The notes: generated by a model not told the origin, from the sequence alone. A stretch of 64,000 nt of DNA from UBA1563 sp041671545 (GCA_041671545.1 JBAZBI010000001.1:248001-312000), one strand, 5' to 3'; shown: positions 52,535-62,044, numbered from the stretch's first letter. Made by a program: numbers and translations.

Positions 52535-55500
52535 TTATTTTAATAATATAAACTTTTTGCTTGCTTCAAACTCGCCCGCTCGGAGACAATATATATATAC
52601 TCCACTTGCAAGTTTGTCACTTTGCAGTACTACTTCATGGTAACCAGCTTCCTGATAATTGTAAACAAGTTGAGATATTTGTTGACCGAGAATATTAAAC
52701 ATTAAAAGCCTAACTATAGAAGGTTTTGGCAATCCATATCTAATTGTCGTAGATGGATTCCAAGGATTGGGGTAATTTTGATCTAGAGAAAATTCAATTG
52801 GCCCGGTGAACGGAGTTGATTGGATACCTGTTGTTGTAATTACAAAACTATCAACCGATGCAAATTCAGAACCGGCAAAAGAATGATCAATTGCTTGTAC
52901 TGTCCAATAGTATTTTCCAGGTAATAGCTTTCGTATTTCCCATGTCGTATCTTGATTGACATTTCCTAATTTAGCAACCTTACGAAAACCGGTAGCTAAA
53001 TCTGCCATTGGAGACATTATTTCGCATCCTGTTTTCGTGGTTCCAACAGATAAATTATAACTCAATCCTTTAACAGGAGTTTCTTTATCATCTGATCTCT
53101 GCCATGTAAGACAGACAGTGTTATTGGTTACGATACTTTTTAGTTCTTTAGGAGCACTTGGCACCGCATTGACTGTATTACTATTGTTGCGATATTTTAC
53201 AAATATATTTGAACCAACCGACAACGATTTGGATGTAATGAGATCGAGATCGCCATCACTATCATAATCTCCCCATACAACTCTGCCTGCACCAGACCGA
53301 ATTCCAGCATCGGCTGAGCTAAAAATTCCATTCCCATTATTGTGATGAACTATTGGAACCACTTTGGAATTTCTATAGTTCGAAAAAGCCAAATCTAAAA
53401 TTCCATCATTATCGTAATCACCCCACATTACATCACCGCTACCTATAAGTGGTAGAGATGCATTTATGTTTACGAATGATCCGCCGCCATCATTACGATA
53501 AATTTTAGATGTCTCAAGATGTGCAATTGGATCCCATCCGACAATTATAAGATCAAGATCTCCATCATTATCATAATCTCCCCAAGATGCCACTGAAGTT
53601 CCTCCATTGGTTCCTGTGAAAGGGACACTCACTTCTTTAAACACCCACCCTGTATCGTTAACTGAACCATTATTTTGAAACAACTTTGCATAACCTAACT
53701 CATCACCTCCGACCAGCAATAGGTCTAGATCACCATCAGTATCATAATCAGCCCACGTGAAACATGCATTCTGAACTTGAGGAAAAATAGCATTTGTTTG
53801 AGAAAAGATGCCGTTGCCATCATTATGAAAAAGCTTTGTTGAGCCGCTTAAACTTAAACCGGAATAACCTGAAACGATTAAATCAATTCGACCGTCATTA
53901 TCATAGTCTCCATACGCACAAGAATTTCCAAATTGTCCAAAACTATTTTCAATATTTACAAATTGATTACTTCCTAAATTTTGGTACAATCTCGTAGTGC
54001 CAGGGTCTAATCGATATCCATTTAAACCCGCAAGAAGAATATCAAGTATATTATCGTTGTTGTAGTCACACCATTCAACCTGCCCCAATTTTATATCTGT
54101 AAGTTGGGCGTAAATATCCTCGAATACCCCTTCTCCTTTATTTTCATACACTTTTGAAAACCTTGCGGTATCCAATTCACCTGTCATTAATACATCAAAT
54201 GAGCCATCATTATTAAAGTCACCTAAAGCAATTGATCCGTTTTTTAATGTATCTAATCCTGCTGAATTCATCTCAGTAAAAAGAGATGGTGAGGTACTTA
54301 TTTCAGCTGATTGTAAGCTCATGTTTTTGAAGCTGTCAATTGCCACAACACTGAAAACATATATTTGATCATTTGTTAGATTGTGAATGATTATTGAAGT
54401 ATCATTCAGGTTTGTTGTAGAATCAACAAGGACTAAACTATCGTGATTTGTACCCTGAAAAATATAATATCTGCTTATATCCTTCTCCTGGTTTTTTTGC
54501 CATGTAAGCGTTACACTAAAATTACCTGGATCGGCAAGGAGTAATTGAGGCTGAGCAGGTGATATGTTTGTTATAAAGCTTCTTGCAGTACTAAAAGAAC
54601 CCCAACCTGCGATGTTTGCAGCTTTAACACGCCACCATTGTGTTTTGTTGTCGACAAGTGAATTTATAACTATTGTTGTATCACTAATTAAAGAATCTAT
54701 TACTGCATTCTCAAAAAGTGAATCAGTACTGATCTCCAGCCAATATTTTGTTACAGCTTTAAAACTTTTTTGCCATACAAAGCTTATACTATCAACAGTT
54801 ATTTCCATTTTATCATATGGTGAAAGTAATTCGACTTGTGAAGGAATGTCGAAGACGCTAAAAGATTCACTTGTATCAGATAATAATGCCATACCGTCAT
54901 CTACTGCAGCTTTAAGCTGAACATTGTCTTCCGCAATATTATAGGTTAGTCCAGAAAGAACAAGACGGTTCTCTCCGGAAGGAATAATTCCACTCACTGT
55001 TCCGCCAAGTAAACCTGTTCCTGCGGTTAGAAAAATATGAATCGTTGTGGGCAACAAAACATTTTGCGGTTGGCCATTATCTTCAACTGATTCGACAATA
55101 ACACTGAATCCTGCACCAACAATTGGCGCATCCGGTATGATTGAGGTAATTTTTAGCTGTGTGGGAAGTCTAACGCTTCTTGATTCAGTGGTATCAAATA
55201 ATTCACATCCATTAATTGTTTGTGTACCGACACTTGAACCCCCAACTACAACTAATTTCCCATTCATTAACTCTGATATTGTATGGGAACTCCTTGAAAT
55301 TCTCATTGCTGAGGCAATTTCCCAAGTTCCAAGACCTTCAGAACCATTCGGATCAAATATTTCACAAGAATTGGAACCACCACCTGCTACAAGAACTTTT
55401 CCTTTCATTAATAAAGTGGCGGTATGATATGAACGCTTTTCAATCATTGGACCGCTATTACTCCAATTACCATTCCCACTTGCGTCAAATATTTCGCTAA

Positions 55501-56662
55501 CTTGAGATCCACCGCCTGTAACCAATACTTTTCCACTTGAAAGTAGAACTGTCTTATGTCCATTTCTTACCGCTGACATTGAATCCGTAATCGTCCAACT
55601 ACCAAGTCCACCATTCGCTGATGGATCAAATATTTCACAACTTGACGTTGATATTTGAGAAGCATTTTCTCCCCCTACTACTAAAACCTTTCCATCTGAA
55701 AGAAGTACTGCCGTATGCCCGCTCCTTGCAATATTCAAAGACGTAACATTCAACCATTTTCCTTGACCATCGTTGCCGGTTGGATCAAATAACTCACAAG
55801 TGGGACTAATTCCATTTGGGGATAATCCACCTACAACAAGCACTTTTCCGCTCTGCAGCAAAGTGGCAGTATGCATATATCGACCTAATACCATTGAATC
55901 TGTTGAATTCCAAATTCCTAACCCTGCATTACCTTCCGGATTAAATATCTCAGAGCTTCGTTCTCTTTGAAATGATTCATTAACTCCACCTGTAATAAGA
56001 ATTTTCCCATCGGGTAACGTTGTCGCTGAATGTTTAAACCGGGCGACAGACATTGAAGGAGCATTACTCCAACCTCCAAATCCATTGTCAACTTCGGGTT
56101 CATAGAATTCGCATGAAGAATAAATGAATCCTGGAATATTTCCACCTGTTATTAATACTCTTCCATCAGCCAAGATATTCGCCGTATGTCCGGATCTTCG
56201 AAAAGCCATACTTGCTGTTGAATCCCAGTTTACAAAAAACACTCCGACGCTTTTATCGTTTGCTGAATTTATATCAGTTGTAAGTAATTGAGAAACCCTA
56301 AATCTATATGTACCGGATGAAAGACCTGTAGTAACTTCATCAAAGCTGATATTAGAGTCAATCCCTGAATTAATTTCTGATATTGTCCTGTTACTCAGAT
56401 ATATAACAGAACCGCTAACATTGATCAGTTCAAACCTTACAGGCACTTGCACTTGCCTAATTGTACCTACATTTCGAAAAACTGCCGAAGGAATAAAATT
56501 TTGACCCGGATGCATTGTAAAATTTAGTGACGGCATATTTACTTTGGAAACCGAAATATCAATTGTTTGGGAATATGTAATCCGGGAAAATATCGTTATA
56601 TAAATAAACATTGTTATGAAAATTTGCATTTTGCGGATGATATTACTGTTCAAATAGTTCAT
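52535..56662 (-). CDS. Giant secreted protein with Kelch and FG-GAP/VCBS propellers
   Basis: This 1375-residue protein has a signal peptide. A CARDB-like domain (about 35-145, FTMHPGQNFIPSAVF) comes first. Seven Kelch-type units follow (about 150-500; repeated H-T-A-x-L-L-x-x-G-K-V-L-V-x-G-G). Then come Ig/FN3-like modules (about 505-800) and seven FG-GAP/VCBS units (about 805-1185, each with a Ca-binding loop such as WGDYDNDGDLDLII). An FN3 module and a C-terminal sorting domain (LDQNYPNPWNPSTTIRYGLP..ASKKFILLK) finish it. The two seven-unit sets imply two complete beta-propellers on one chain. It is probably surface-attached and used for binding. Confidence 0.85.
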   Translation of the reverse strand: MNYLNSNIIRKMQIFITMFIYITIFSRITYSQTIDISVSKVNMPSLNFTMHPGQNFIPSAVFRNVGTIRQVQVPVRFELINVSGSVIYLSNRTISEINSGIDSNISFDEVTTGLSSGTYRFRVSQLLTTDINSANDKSVGVFFVNWDSTASMAFRRSGHTANILADGRVLITGGNIPGFIYSSCEFYEPEVDNGFGGWSNAPSMSVARFKHSATTLPDGKILITGGVNESFQRERSSEIFNPEGNAGLGIWNSTDSMVLGRYMHTATLLQSGKVLVVGGLSPNGISPTCELFDPTGNDGQGKWLNVTSLNIARSGHTAVLLSDGKVLVVGGENASQISTSSCEIFDPSANGGLGSWTITDSMSAVRNGHKTVLLSSGKVLVTGGGSQVSEIFDASGNGNWSNSGPMIEKRSYHTATLLMKGKVLVAGGGSNSCEIFDPNGSEGLGTWEIASAMRISRSSHTISELMNGKLVVVGGSSVGTQTINGCELFDTTESRSVRLPTQLKITSIIPDAPIVGAGFSVIVESVEDNGQPQNVLLPTTIHIFLTAGTGLLGGTVSGIIPSGENRLVLSGLTYNIAEDNVQLKAAVDDGMALLSDTSESFSVFDIPSQVELLSPYDKMEITVDSISFVWQKSFKAVTKYWLEISTDSLFENAVIDSLISDTTIVINSLVDNKTQWWRVKAANIAGWGSFSTARSFITNISPAQPQLLLADPGNFSVTLTWQKNQEKDISRYYIFQGTNHDSLVLVDSTTNLNDTSIIIHNLTNDQIYVFSVVAIDSFKNMSLQSAEISTSPSLFTEMNSAGLDTLKNGSIALGDFNNDGSFDVLMTGELDTARFSKVYENKGEGVFEDIYAQLTDIKLGQVEWCDYNNDNILDILLAGLNGYRLDPGTTRLYQNLGSNQFVNIENSFGQFGNSCAYGDYDNDGRIDLIVSGYSGLSLSGSTKLFHNDGNGIFSQTNAIFPQVQNACFTWADYDTDGDLDLLLVGGDELGYAKLFQNNGSVNDTGWVFKEVSVPFTGTNGGTSVASWGDYDNDGDLDLIIVGWDPIAHLETSKIYRNDGGGSFVNINASLPLIGSGDVMWGDYDNDGILDLAFSNYRNSKVVPIVHHNNGNGIFSSADAGIRSGAGRVVWGDYDSDGDLDLITSKSLSVGSNIFVKYRNNSNTVNAVPSAPKELKSIVTNNTVCLTWQRSDDKETPVKGLSYNLSVGTTKTGCEIMSPMADLATGFRKVAKLGNVNQDTTWEIRKLLPGKYYWTVQAIDHSFAGSEFASVDSFVITTTGIQSTPFTGPIEFSLDQNYPNPWNPSTTIRYGLPKPSIVRLLMFNILGQQISQLVYNYQEAGYHEVVLQSDKLASGVYIYCLRAGEFEASKKFILLK

Positions 56663-56692
56663 TTCTTCTCCTTTTCGATATTTGTATGATAT

Positions 56693-56916
56693 GCCATGTT
56701 AAAACCCAGCACTGCCAAATTAATTAATAAAACTTTTCCATTAACCCACGACTTTAGCCGTGGGGACTTACACCATATCTTGCCTCATAACCGATTCATT
56801 GGTTTGTACCTTATAAATTGTATCGACAAAGTACCTTTTATTTAAGCACCTGAATTTGCAGAATGTCGATGGAATTTATTTCCTCTTTATATCTTTACAT
56901 AATAAAGATGTTAGGT
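56693..56916 (-). repeat. attC-like site (cluster II, site 1)
   Basis: R'' ACCTAAC (56910-56916) lies 3 bp after the stop of the downstream-facing gene. The far end carries the cluster I core GGCAGTGCTGGGTTTTAACA. A CCCACGACTTTAGCCGTGGG palindrome (56745-56764) lies in the middle. The R' box is degenerate. Confidence 0.5.
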
Positions 56917-56919
56917 GTA

Positions 56920-57339
56920 TTACTCATAATGCCAATCTTCTTTTAGAATAAATTTATGAAAATAATTTTTACATTGAATTACTAAAAGAATATGCTCATC
57001 AGCTTTTTTCGTTAGCTCTTCAAGATTCTTTGAGCTGCCGCTAAGTTTATTAAGCATCCTTATATTTTCTGTAGTGAACGCTTTTTCTTTGTATGTTTCT
57101 AACATTGCGATAGATTCAGCAAATGAAAAACCTTGCATAAAATGTTCTTTAGAAGCGTTATTTTCATCAACATATTTCTGTAATTCTTCTAACAATTCAT
57201 TATTGAATTTTCTTGCTGACTCAATTTTACTAATAGAAAATGTTTTTATTTCCTGTGGTACTGCAACATAGTTTTTGTAATAAGTGATAAAAGCGATTAA
57301 ACCACCAAAGACTGTAAAAAAAATTATTATAATTTCCAT
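56920..57339 (-). CDS. Small membrane-anchored helical protein
   Basis: This 139-residue protein has an N-terminal membrane helix (IIIIFFTVFGGLIAFITYY, about 3-21). Mostly helical, charged sequence follows (KIESARKFNNELLEELQKYV; NIRMLNKLSGSSKNLEELTK). No family recognised. It is flanked on both sides by attC-like sites, so it forms a cassette-like unit. Confidence 0.6.
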   Translation of the reverse strand: MEIIIIFFTVFGGLIAFITYYKNYVAVPQEIKTFSISKIESARKFNNELLEELQKYVDENNASKEHFMQGFSFAESIAMLETYKEKAFTTENIRMLNKLSGSSKNLEELTKKADEHILLVIQCKNYFHKFILKEDWHYE

Positions 57340-57385
57340 TTATATTCTGTTAATGTTTAAAAACAAGAACAATTAGTTTTCCTAT

Positions 57386-57577
57386 ACTCCTAACGACGTT
57401 GCGTTTAGCCCACCGCCCAGAATTACAATGCAGCAATTATCAACACAACTTTATTTTATAATTTAGTTTTGTATTGCAATCACACTTTTAAGAACAACTT
57501 GCATTGAAAAATCAAACCCGAATAACTCATTACGACCGATTCGAAGAAGCGATCGTGCTGATACGCGGTTTAGGCGC
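57386..57577 (-). repeat. attC-like site (cluster II, site 2)
   Basis: The minus strand starts GCGCCTAAACCGCG (57568-57577 and on) and ends GGGCTAAACGCAACGTCGTT then AGGA (57388-57394). The middle GGTCGTAA is shared with site 3. About 190 bp. Confidence 0.55.
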
Positions 57578-57599
57578 ATATTAAATATATAAACACATT

Positions 57600-57845
57600 T
57601 TAGTGAGATAAATATTTGAATAATTGTTTTTCGCAACCCGCTGCAAAACTTATTAATACCAGTACAATAAAAATAATCCAGATAATTAATGTTGACCAAT
57701 TCTGAGCAGATTTCATATTACTAACATCTTGTTCGGTAACTTGACCTTGATGAGATGAACAGTAATAACTACCTCTTAGAGCCCAGTTTCTACATGAACT
57801 ACCGTCACGATTTTTACCTAAACAATACATTTTGGCTCTTGCCAT
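57600..57845 (-). CDS. Small Cys/His-motif membrane protein
   Basis: This 81-residue protein has an N-terminal YCLGKNRDGSSCRNWALRGS then YYCSSHQG motif, giving a C-x8-C-x9-C-x2-H zinc-binding pattern. A membrane helix (STLIIWIIFIVLVLISFAAG, about 50-70) and a short tail follow. It is 26 bp downstream of the next small gene with no attC-like site between, so the two share one cassette-like unit. Confidence 0.6.
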   Translation of the reverse strand: MARAKMYCLGKNRDGSSCRNWALRGSYYCSSHQGQVTEQDVSNMKSAQNWSTLIIWIIFIVLVLISFAAGCEKQLFKYLSH

Positions 57846-57871
57846 TGTTTTAACTCTAGCTTGTTAATAAT

Positions 57872-58183
57872 TTATTTCTTTGTCCCACAAGCACTACAAA
57901 CATCAATTGCGAACCCATTTACTTGATGACAATTAGAACACTCCCAAGAGTGAAAAGCAAGACCAGGTTTGTCATTATGTTTGTTCATATAGTTTCTGGA
58001 ATAAAATTGTGAACCATTCGAAATAGACGGAATTGAAGCAATTGCAATCAATGCAAATATTCCAAAGAACAATCCAAGAAAAAACCAAGAGTAAGGATTT
58101 CTTCCTTTTTCAGATGCTATATATGAAGCAAATCCAGCACAGTGTAAATAAATAACGAATATGATAATTATAAAAGTATCCAT
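57872..58183 (-). CDS. Small membrane protein with C-terminal zinc ribbon
   Basis: This 103-residue protein has two hydrophobic helices (IIIIFVIYLHCAGFASYI; SWFFLGLFFGIFALIAIASI). A zinc ribbon at the C-terminus reads WECSNCHQVNGFAIDVCSAC, two CxxC knuckles. The fold may sense or recruit partners; function unknown. Its ATG lies about 10 bp after the exact R' box GTTAGGC. Confidence 0.65.
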   Translation of the reverse strand: MDTFIIIIFVIYLHCAGFASYIASEKGRNPYSWFFLGLFFGIFALIAIASIPSISNGSQFYSRNYMNKHNDKPGLAFHSWECSNCHQVNGFAIDVCSACGTKK

Positions 58184-58191
58184 TTAATTTA

Positions 58192-58358
58192 GCGCCTAAC
58201 GACATTACGTTTAAGCGGGTGCCACGAAGTGTCCGCTACTAATAATTTGATTTATTAAAAAATGTAAATCACTAAAACCAAAACAAATATCTAAATCAAC
58301 ACATACAACAAATGTTACGACCGACCTCAGCGTTCCGCCTGAGACGCTGGTTAGGTGC
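58192..58358 (-). repeat. attC-like site (cluster II, site 3)
   Basis: The clearest site. R'' ACCTAAC (58350-58356) overlaps the stop codon of the YbjQ-domain gene, and R' GTTAGGC (58194-58200) lies just before the next gene. The ends GCACCTAAC and GTTAGGCGC are inverted repeats with one mismatch. Inner arms include CAGCGTCTCAGGCGGAACGC and CGGACACTTCGTGGCACCCG. Confidence 0.7.
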
Positions 58359-59331
58359 TAATTCTTAATGTAGCTTCTTTTGCGTTAGCATCCATTGTTA
58401 TTTGTTTCGCTTCAATTAACAATTTATCAACAACGTCTTTTTGTTTTACATCAAAAACAATTGAATATTCTATGGCTTTAGAAAAAGTATTTAACAAGCT
58501 GTTACATTTATGAATAATATCGTTTGATTTTGATTTGAGTGATGAATAGGCATAAATAATTTTATGAATATCTTTACTAAAAATTTTCCTCTCTTCTTGT
58601 GCTTCATCATTTACAATTTCTTGATATGATATCTTACAATTCTGTATGACAGAAGATAAATTTTTGATAGCATCGGAGATTTGTGAGAGTTCGTCTTCAA
58701 TTGCGGTTCTTTTATTCTTGCGAGTTTCTATTTCTGTTTTATCCTTGTTATCTTGATATATTTTACGGTGCGTATCCAATGCGTTTATGAATAGTGGATT
58801 AGCTCGCAATTTGTGATGAGTTAATAAATATTGATAAAAATCAGAATCTTCTTCTATCTCTCTATCTAATATCTGAATCAATTCAGATTCAGTATTAACT
58901 CCTTCGCAAATGATTGTAGCTTTTGCCTCATATTTTTTCTTTTTAGCAATATTATTTTTCAAAAAATCCAGATCAGTGTTAAGTGGATTTGACTCTGCAG
59001 AAAAGTCCATCTCCAAAACAACAGCAGTCCCAATAGCATTTGCCATTAGCATAGATTTGCCTTTACCGGAAACTTCGTCATAATCAATTTTCAGCCCTAA
59101 GATTCCATTCGCTTTTAACAATAAAGCTTTTTCTTGAAGCAGTCGGATTGTTCCTTTATCTAAATCATCAAGTTGATTTTGATATGATTTGGATCTTCCA
59201 CCAATTATATCTCTAACTTCGGCAGCCATATCACTGAACAAACCAGTTCCGGCAACTAAGTGTGATGAAACAACTCCGATATATTTAATTATTTTACAAC
59301 CTTCAATTTGGTTTGTAGATGTAACTATCAT
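58351..59331 (-). CDS. YbjQ/UPF0145-domain protein with coiled coil
   Basis: About 326 residues from the ATG at 59331 (MIVTSTNQIEGCKIIKYIGV); a GTG three codons earlier overlaps the attC-like box. The first ~105 residues are a YbjQ (DUF74) domain: VVSSHLVAGTGLFSDMAAEV, DIIGGRSKSYQ and the MLMANAIGTAVVLE strand. This fold forms pentamers and is often called putative heavy-metal-binding. The rest is helical (about 130-320), including a coiled coil (EDELSQISDAIKNLSSVIQN-type heptads). Function unknown. The stop codon lies within the next R'' box. Confidence 0.75.
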   Translation of the reverse strand: MIVTSTNQIEGCKIIKYIGVVSSHLVAGTGLFSDMAAEVRDIIGGRSKSYQNQLDDLDKGTIRLLQEKALLLKANGILGLKIDYDEVSGKGKSMLMANAIGTAVVLEMDFSAESNPLNTDLDFLKNNIAKKKKYEAKATIICEGVNTESELIQILDREIEEDSDFYQYLLTHHKLRANPLFINALDTHRKIYQDNKDKTEIETRKNKRTAIEDELSQISDAIKNLSSVIQNCKISYQEIVNDEAQEERKIFSKDIHKIIYAYSSLKSKSNDIIHKCNSLLNTFSKAIEYSIVFDVKQKDVVDKLLIEAKQITMDANAKEATLRIST

Positions 59332-59338
59332 AATAAGC

Positions 59339-59460
59339 ACCTAACTATTAAGTATTTTATCTGTAAATGAGCAAAAAAAGAGAAAGATGAGCGTTATTAA
59401 ATCCAGCTGCTCATTTGCCGACTTGTCTGCAGCAGGCAGTAAAATAGTGTTATATGAAAC
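59339..59460 (-). repeat. attC-like site (cluster II, site 4)
   Basis: R' GTTAGGT (59339-59345) precedes the YbjQ-domain gene. The preceding TACTTAATA is shared with site 8 of cluster I. The upstream half is uncertain; ATATAACACTATT near 59445-59455 is a candidate. The rest of 59461-59701 shows no convincing gene. Confidence 0.4.
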
Positions 59461-59701
59461 CACATGTTTTAGTCTATGGGTATTTAATGCGATTTCTCTT
59501 ATTTGAGTATTAAAATTAATTTTTCCATTATAATTTATTTCGGAAGTAATTTTCGGGATGGATAATAAGGAAGAGCACAAACCCTCGCTTGCTGTTTTTG
59601 TTCTATGTAACACTAACTGAGAAATAAAAACTCCTGATTTCTTAATTATCGCACAAACAATTTCAAAAATATTAAAGACTTAGTTTTTGCAACTTTGAAA
59701 G

Positions 59702-59801
59702 GGAAAGTAAGTTCGAGTAGAGAACCCCGTTCCCCAGGGTTTTAAATAACCGTTGTAATCTTACGGCAAATAAAAATAAATATCAAATACTTTTTTGCGG
59801 G
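59702..59801 (-). repeat. Promoter-bearing leader element, copy B
   Basis: About 100 bp nearly identical to 21796-21893, including the leader GGGGAACGGGGTTCTC. It points towards cluster II on the minus strand. Confidence 0.8.
59758..59786 (-). promoter_or_regulatory. Sigma70-like promoter (TTGATA - 17 bp - TAAGAT)
   Basis: -35 TTGATA at 59781-59786 and -10 TAAGAT at 59758-59763, spacing exactly 17 bp, transcribing left into cluster II. It matches the copy A promoter except for one base in each box. Confidence 0.55.
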
Positions 59802-59816
59802 TAACAAGAAAACTTA

Positions 59817-59900
59817 ACCACAACGGACACAAAGTTTTGCACAAAGATCACGAGTGAATTTTGTGCCCCTTGTGTTTTTCCCTTTGTGAACCTTGTGGTA
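59817..59900. repeat. CCACAACGGACACAAAG / CTTTGTGAACCTTGTGG palindromic repeat
   Basis: An imperfect inverted repeat of the AACCACAA..TTGTGGT type, widespread as an intergenic repeat in such genomes. 59901-60040 carries CCCAAAGTCCCACCGTCC-like and CCTAACAGCCTACA-like short direct repeats, and no gene. Confidence 0.55.
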
Positions 59901-60040
59901 AAAAAAAATCCCAAATCTTATCGTCTCAAAGTCCCACCGTCCAAAAGTCTTCAACCTAACAGTCTACAGCCTAATAGCCTTCACCCTAACAGCCTACACC
60001 CCAATTTCCCCTCATTTTCGCACTTTTTTGTCCCCTAAAC

Positions 60041-60418
60041 TAACTATTCTGTCAAATTGTCCTACTATTCTGTCAACTTTTCCTACTGCGATGCCATTTT
60101 ACACTACTATTCCATCATATTTAGCAAGTATTCTGTCATCTTTCGCTACTTTACTGCCATCTTTCACTACTGCGAAACCATCTTTCACTACTGCGATGCC
60201 ATTTTTCACTACTGCGATGCCCTAATTCACTACTACGATGCCATCTTACACGACTATTCTATCACATTTAGCAACTATTCTGCCATCTTTCACTACTTTA
60301 CTGCCATGTTATGCATCTAAGGAGCCATCTTTCGCATCTAAGGAGTCACCCGTTACTGCTTAGGCGTCATCGAACGCCACTAAAGAGTCACCCACAACTA
60401 CTAAGGAGCGTTCTTTTA
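60041..60418. repeat. Tandem repeat, 21-bp period, 18 units (copy B)
   Basis: Eighteen degenerate 21-bp units in perfect period, cores CTATTCTGTC, CTGCGATGCC and CTAAGGAGCC. Several units match copy A (22879-23193) in the same order. The last unit ends exactly on the cimA stop codon (60416-60418), so the array is the 3' tail of cimA transcripts. There are no spacer-repeat differences of CRISPR type. Confidence 0.88.
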
Positions 60419-62029
60419 GAACGAAGATATTTTTACAGCCCCGGCTTCAGCTCTTTTTTCCACCCCGAACAACTTATACAACCGGTAATTCAAACTATCA
60501 TTCAACGCCTGGAAACTTGCCTCGATTATATTCTCCGAAACACCCACCGTTGACCAGCTTTCATCGCCGTCGCGCGAGGTTATCATTACTCTTACTTTTG
60601 CCGCAGTGCCGTGTTTTTCATTCAATACACGCACCTTATAATCAATAAGCTTTATCGTTTTAATTTCGGGATAGAATCTCTTCAACGCTTTTCTCAACGC
60701 GTTATCAAGCGCGTTAACCGGACCGTTTCCTTCCGCAGCCGTATGCTCCTCTTCCCCGTTCACCTCAACTTTAAGCACCGCTTCAGTTCTATCTTTTCCG
60801 ATATGATCATTTGTAACATTTACTTTTGAGTAGAGAACTTTGTAGAAAGGAGAAAACTCTTGCAATTCATTTCTTAAAAGAAGTTCAAACGAAGCTTCAG
60901 CGCCGTCATATTGATACCCATCGTACTCCAAATTCTTTATACTTGCAACAACTTTTTTACTTATCTCCTTTTCGTTGAAGAGATCGATGCCCAATTCCTT
61001 CGCTTTGTACTTCACATTACTTTGTCCCGAAAGGTCTGAAACTAACACGCGTTGTTTATTCCCAACCGTTAGCGGATCAATATGTTCATACATGCGGCTG
61101 TCCTTTAACACCGCGCTAACATGCACTCCCCCTTTATGCGCAAAAGCAGATTTACCAACAAACGCCGCGCGCATATTCGGATTAAGATTCATCACTTCAT
61201 AAACAAAATTAGAAAGTGATGTAAGATGACTCAGATTGATCTCCTGCTTCGTTTTATATTGTAGTTTTAAAAGAAGATTAGGAATGATGCTCGATAAATT
61301 TGCGTTGCCGCATCTTTCACCCACACCGTTGATAGTTCCCTGCACATGCACCGCGCCCGCTTCCACCGCAGCGAGAGTATTTGCTACGGCAAGCTCTCCA
61401 TCGTTATGCGTATGAATTCCAAAAGGTATTTTAACAACTTTTTTAAGTTCTTTTATTATTGAAGAAACTTCATGCGGAAGAGTTCCTCCATTCGTATCGC
61501 ATAAAACCAATACCGACGCGCCTCCTTTTTCAGCCGCCAATAACATCTTTAACGCAAACTCCGCATCATCTTTATATCCATCAAAGAAATGTTCTGCATC
61601 GTACACAACTTTTCTTCCTGCATTCTTTAAGAACTCAACCGAACGAAAGATCAACTCTTCATTCTCTTCATCGCTTAAACCTAATCCGATTTTAGAGTGC
61701 AGCTTCCATGACTTTCCGAAAATAGAAACCGCTTCCGTTTCCGTCTTTAATAGCGCGTTTAAGTTCGCATCGCCTTCAAGATTATTTAACGAACGCGCCG
61801 TTGAACCAAACGCACAGATAACCGCATTCTTCAAACGAAGCGAATGTACTTTTGCAAAGAATTCTTCATCGCGCGGATTACTTCCGGGCCAACCGCCTTC
61901 AATAAAATCAATACCAAACTCATCCAAACGTTGTGCAATTACAAGTTTATCTTGTATGGAAAGATTAACGCCTTCGCCTTGTGTGCCGTCGCGTAATGTT
62001 GTGTCGAATAATTCAATTACATGTTTCAT
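60416..62029 (-). CDS. cimA: (R)-citramalate synthase
   Basis: This 537-residue enzyme has the DRE-TIM opening IELFDTTLRDGTQGEGVNLS, FIEGGWPGSNPRDEEFF and FGIHTHNDGELAVANT (metal-binding HxH). VQGTINGVGERCGNANLSS follows, and a C-terminal LeuA-dimer regulatory domain lies at about 390-537. GWPGSNPRD and the length point to citramalate synthase rather than LeuA. It makes citramalate from pyruvate and acetyl-CoA for threonine-independent isoleucine synthesis. It lies 15 bp after leuD. The regulatory domain implies feedback control by isoleucine (family knowledge). Confidence 0.93.
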   Translation of the reverse strand: MKHVIELFDTTLRDGTQGEGVNLSIQDKLVIAQRLDEFGIDFIEGGWPGSNPRDEEFFAKVHSLRLKNAVICAFGSTARSLNNLEGDANLNALLKTETEAVSIFGKSWKLHSKIGLGLSDEENEELIFRSVEFLKNAGRKVVYDAEHFFDGYKDDAEFALKMLLAAEKGGASVLVLCDTNGGTLPHEVSSIIKELKKVVKIPFGIHTHNDGELAVANTLAAVEAGAVHVQGTINGVGERCGNANLSSIIPNLLLKLQYKTKQEINLSHLTSLSNFVYEVMNLNPNMRAAFVGKSAFAHKGGVHVSAVLKDSRMYEHIDPLTVGNKQRVLVSDLSGQSNVKYKAKELGIDLFNEKEISKKVVASIKNLEYDGYQYDGAEASFELLLRNELQEFSPFYKVLYSKVNVTNDHIGKDRTEAVLKVEVNGEEEHTAAEGNGPVNALDNALRKALKRFYPEIKTIKLIDYKVRVLNEKHGTAAKVRVMITSRDGDESWSTVGVSENIIEASFQALNDSLNYRLYKLFGVEKRAEAGAVKISSF

Positions 62030-62044
62030 TTACATTCCTCAATT

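Noticed and set aside
57463..57699. 78-codon frame on the minus strand
   Set aside because: It overlaps both the zinc-motif gene and the attC-like site, and no protein features are visible.
59341..59613. 90-codon open frame on the minus strand
   Set aside because: It runs into the attC-like R' box, has no ribosome site or family likeness, and its second half is palindromic intergenic sequence.
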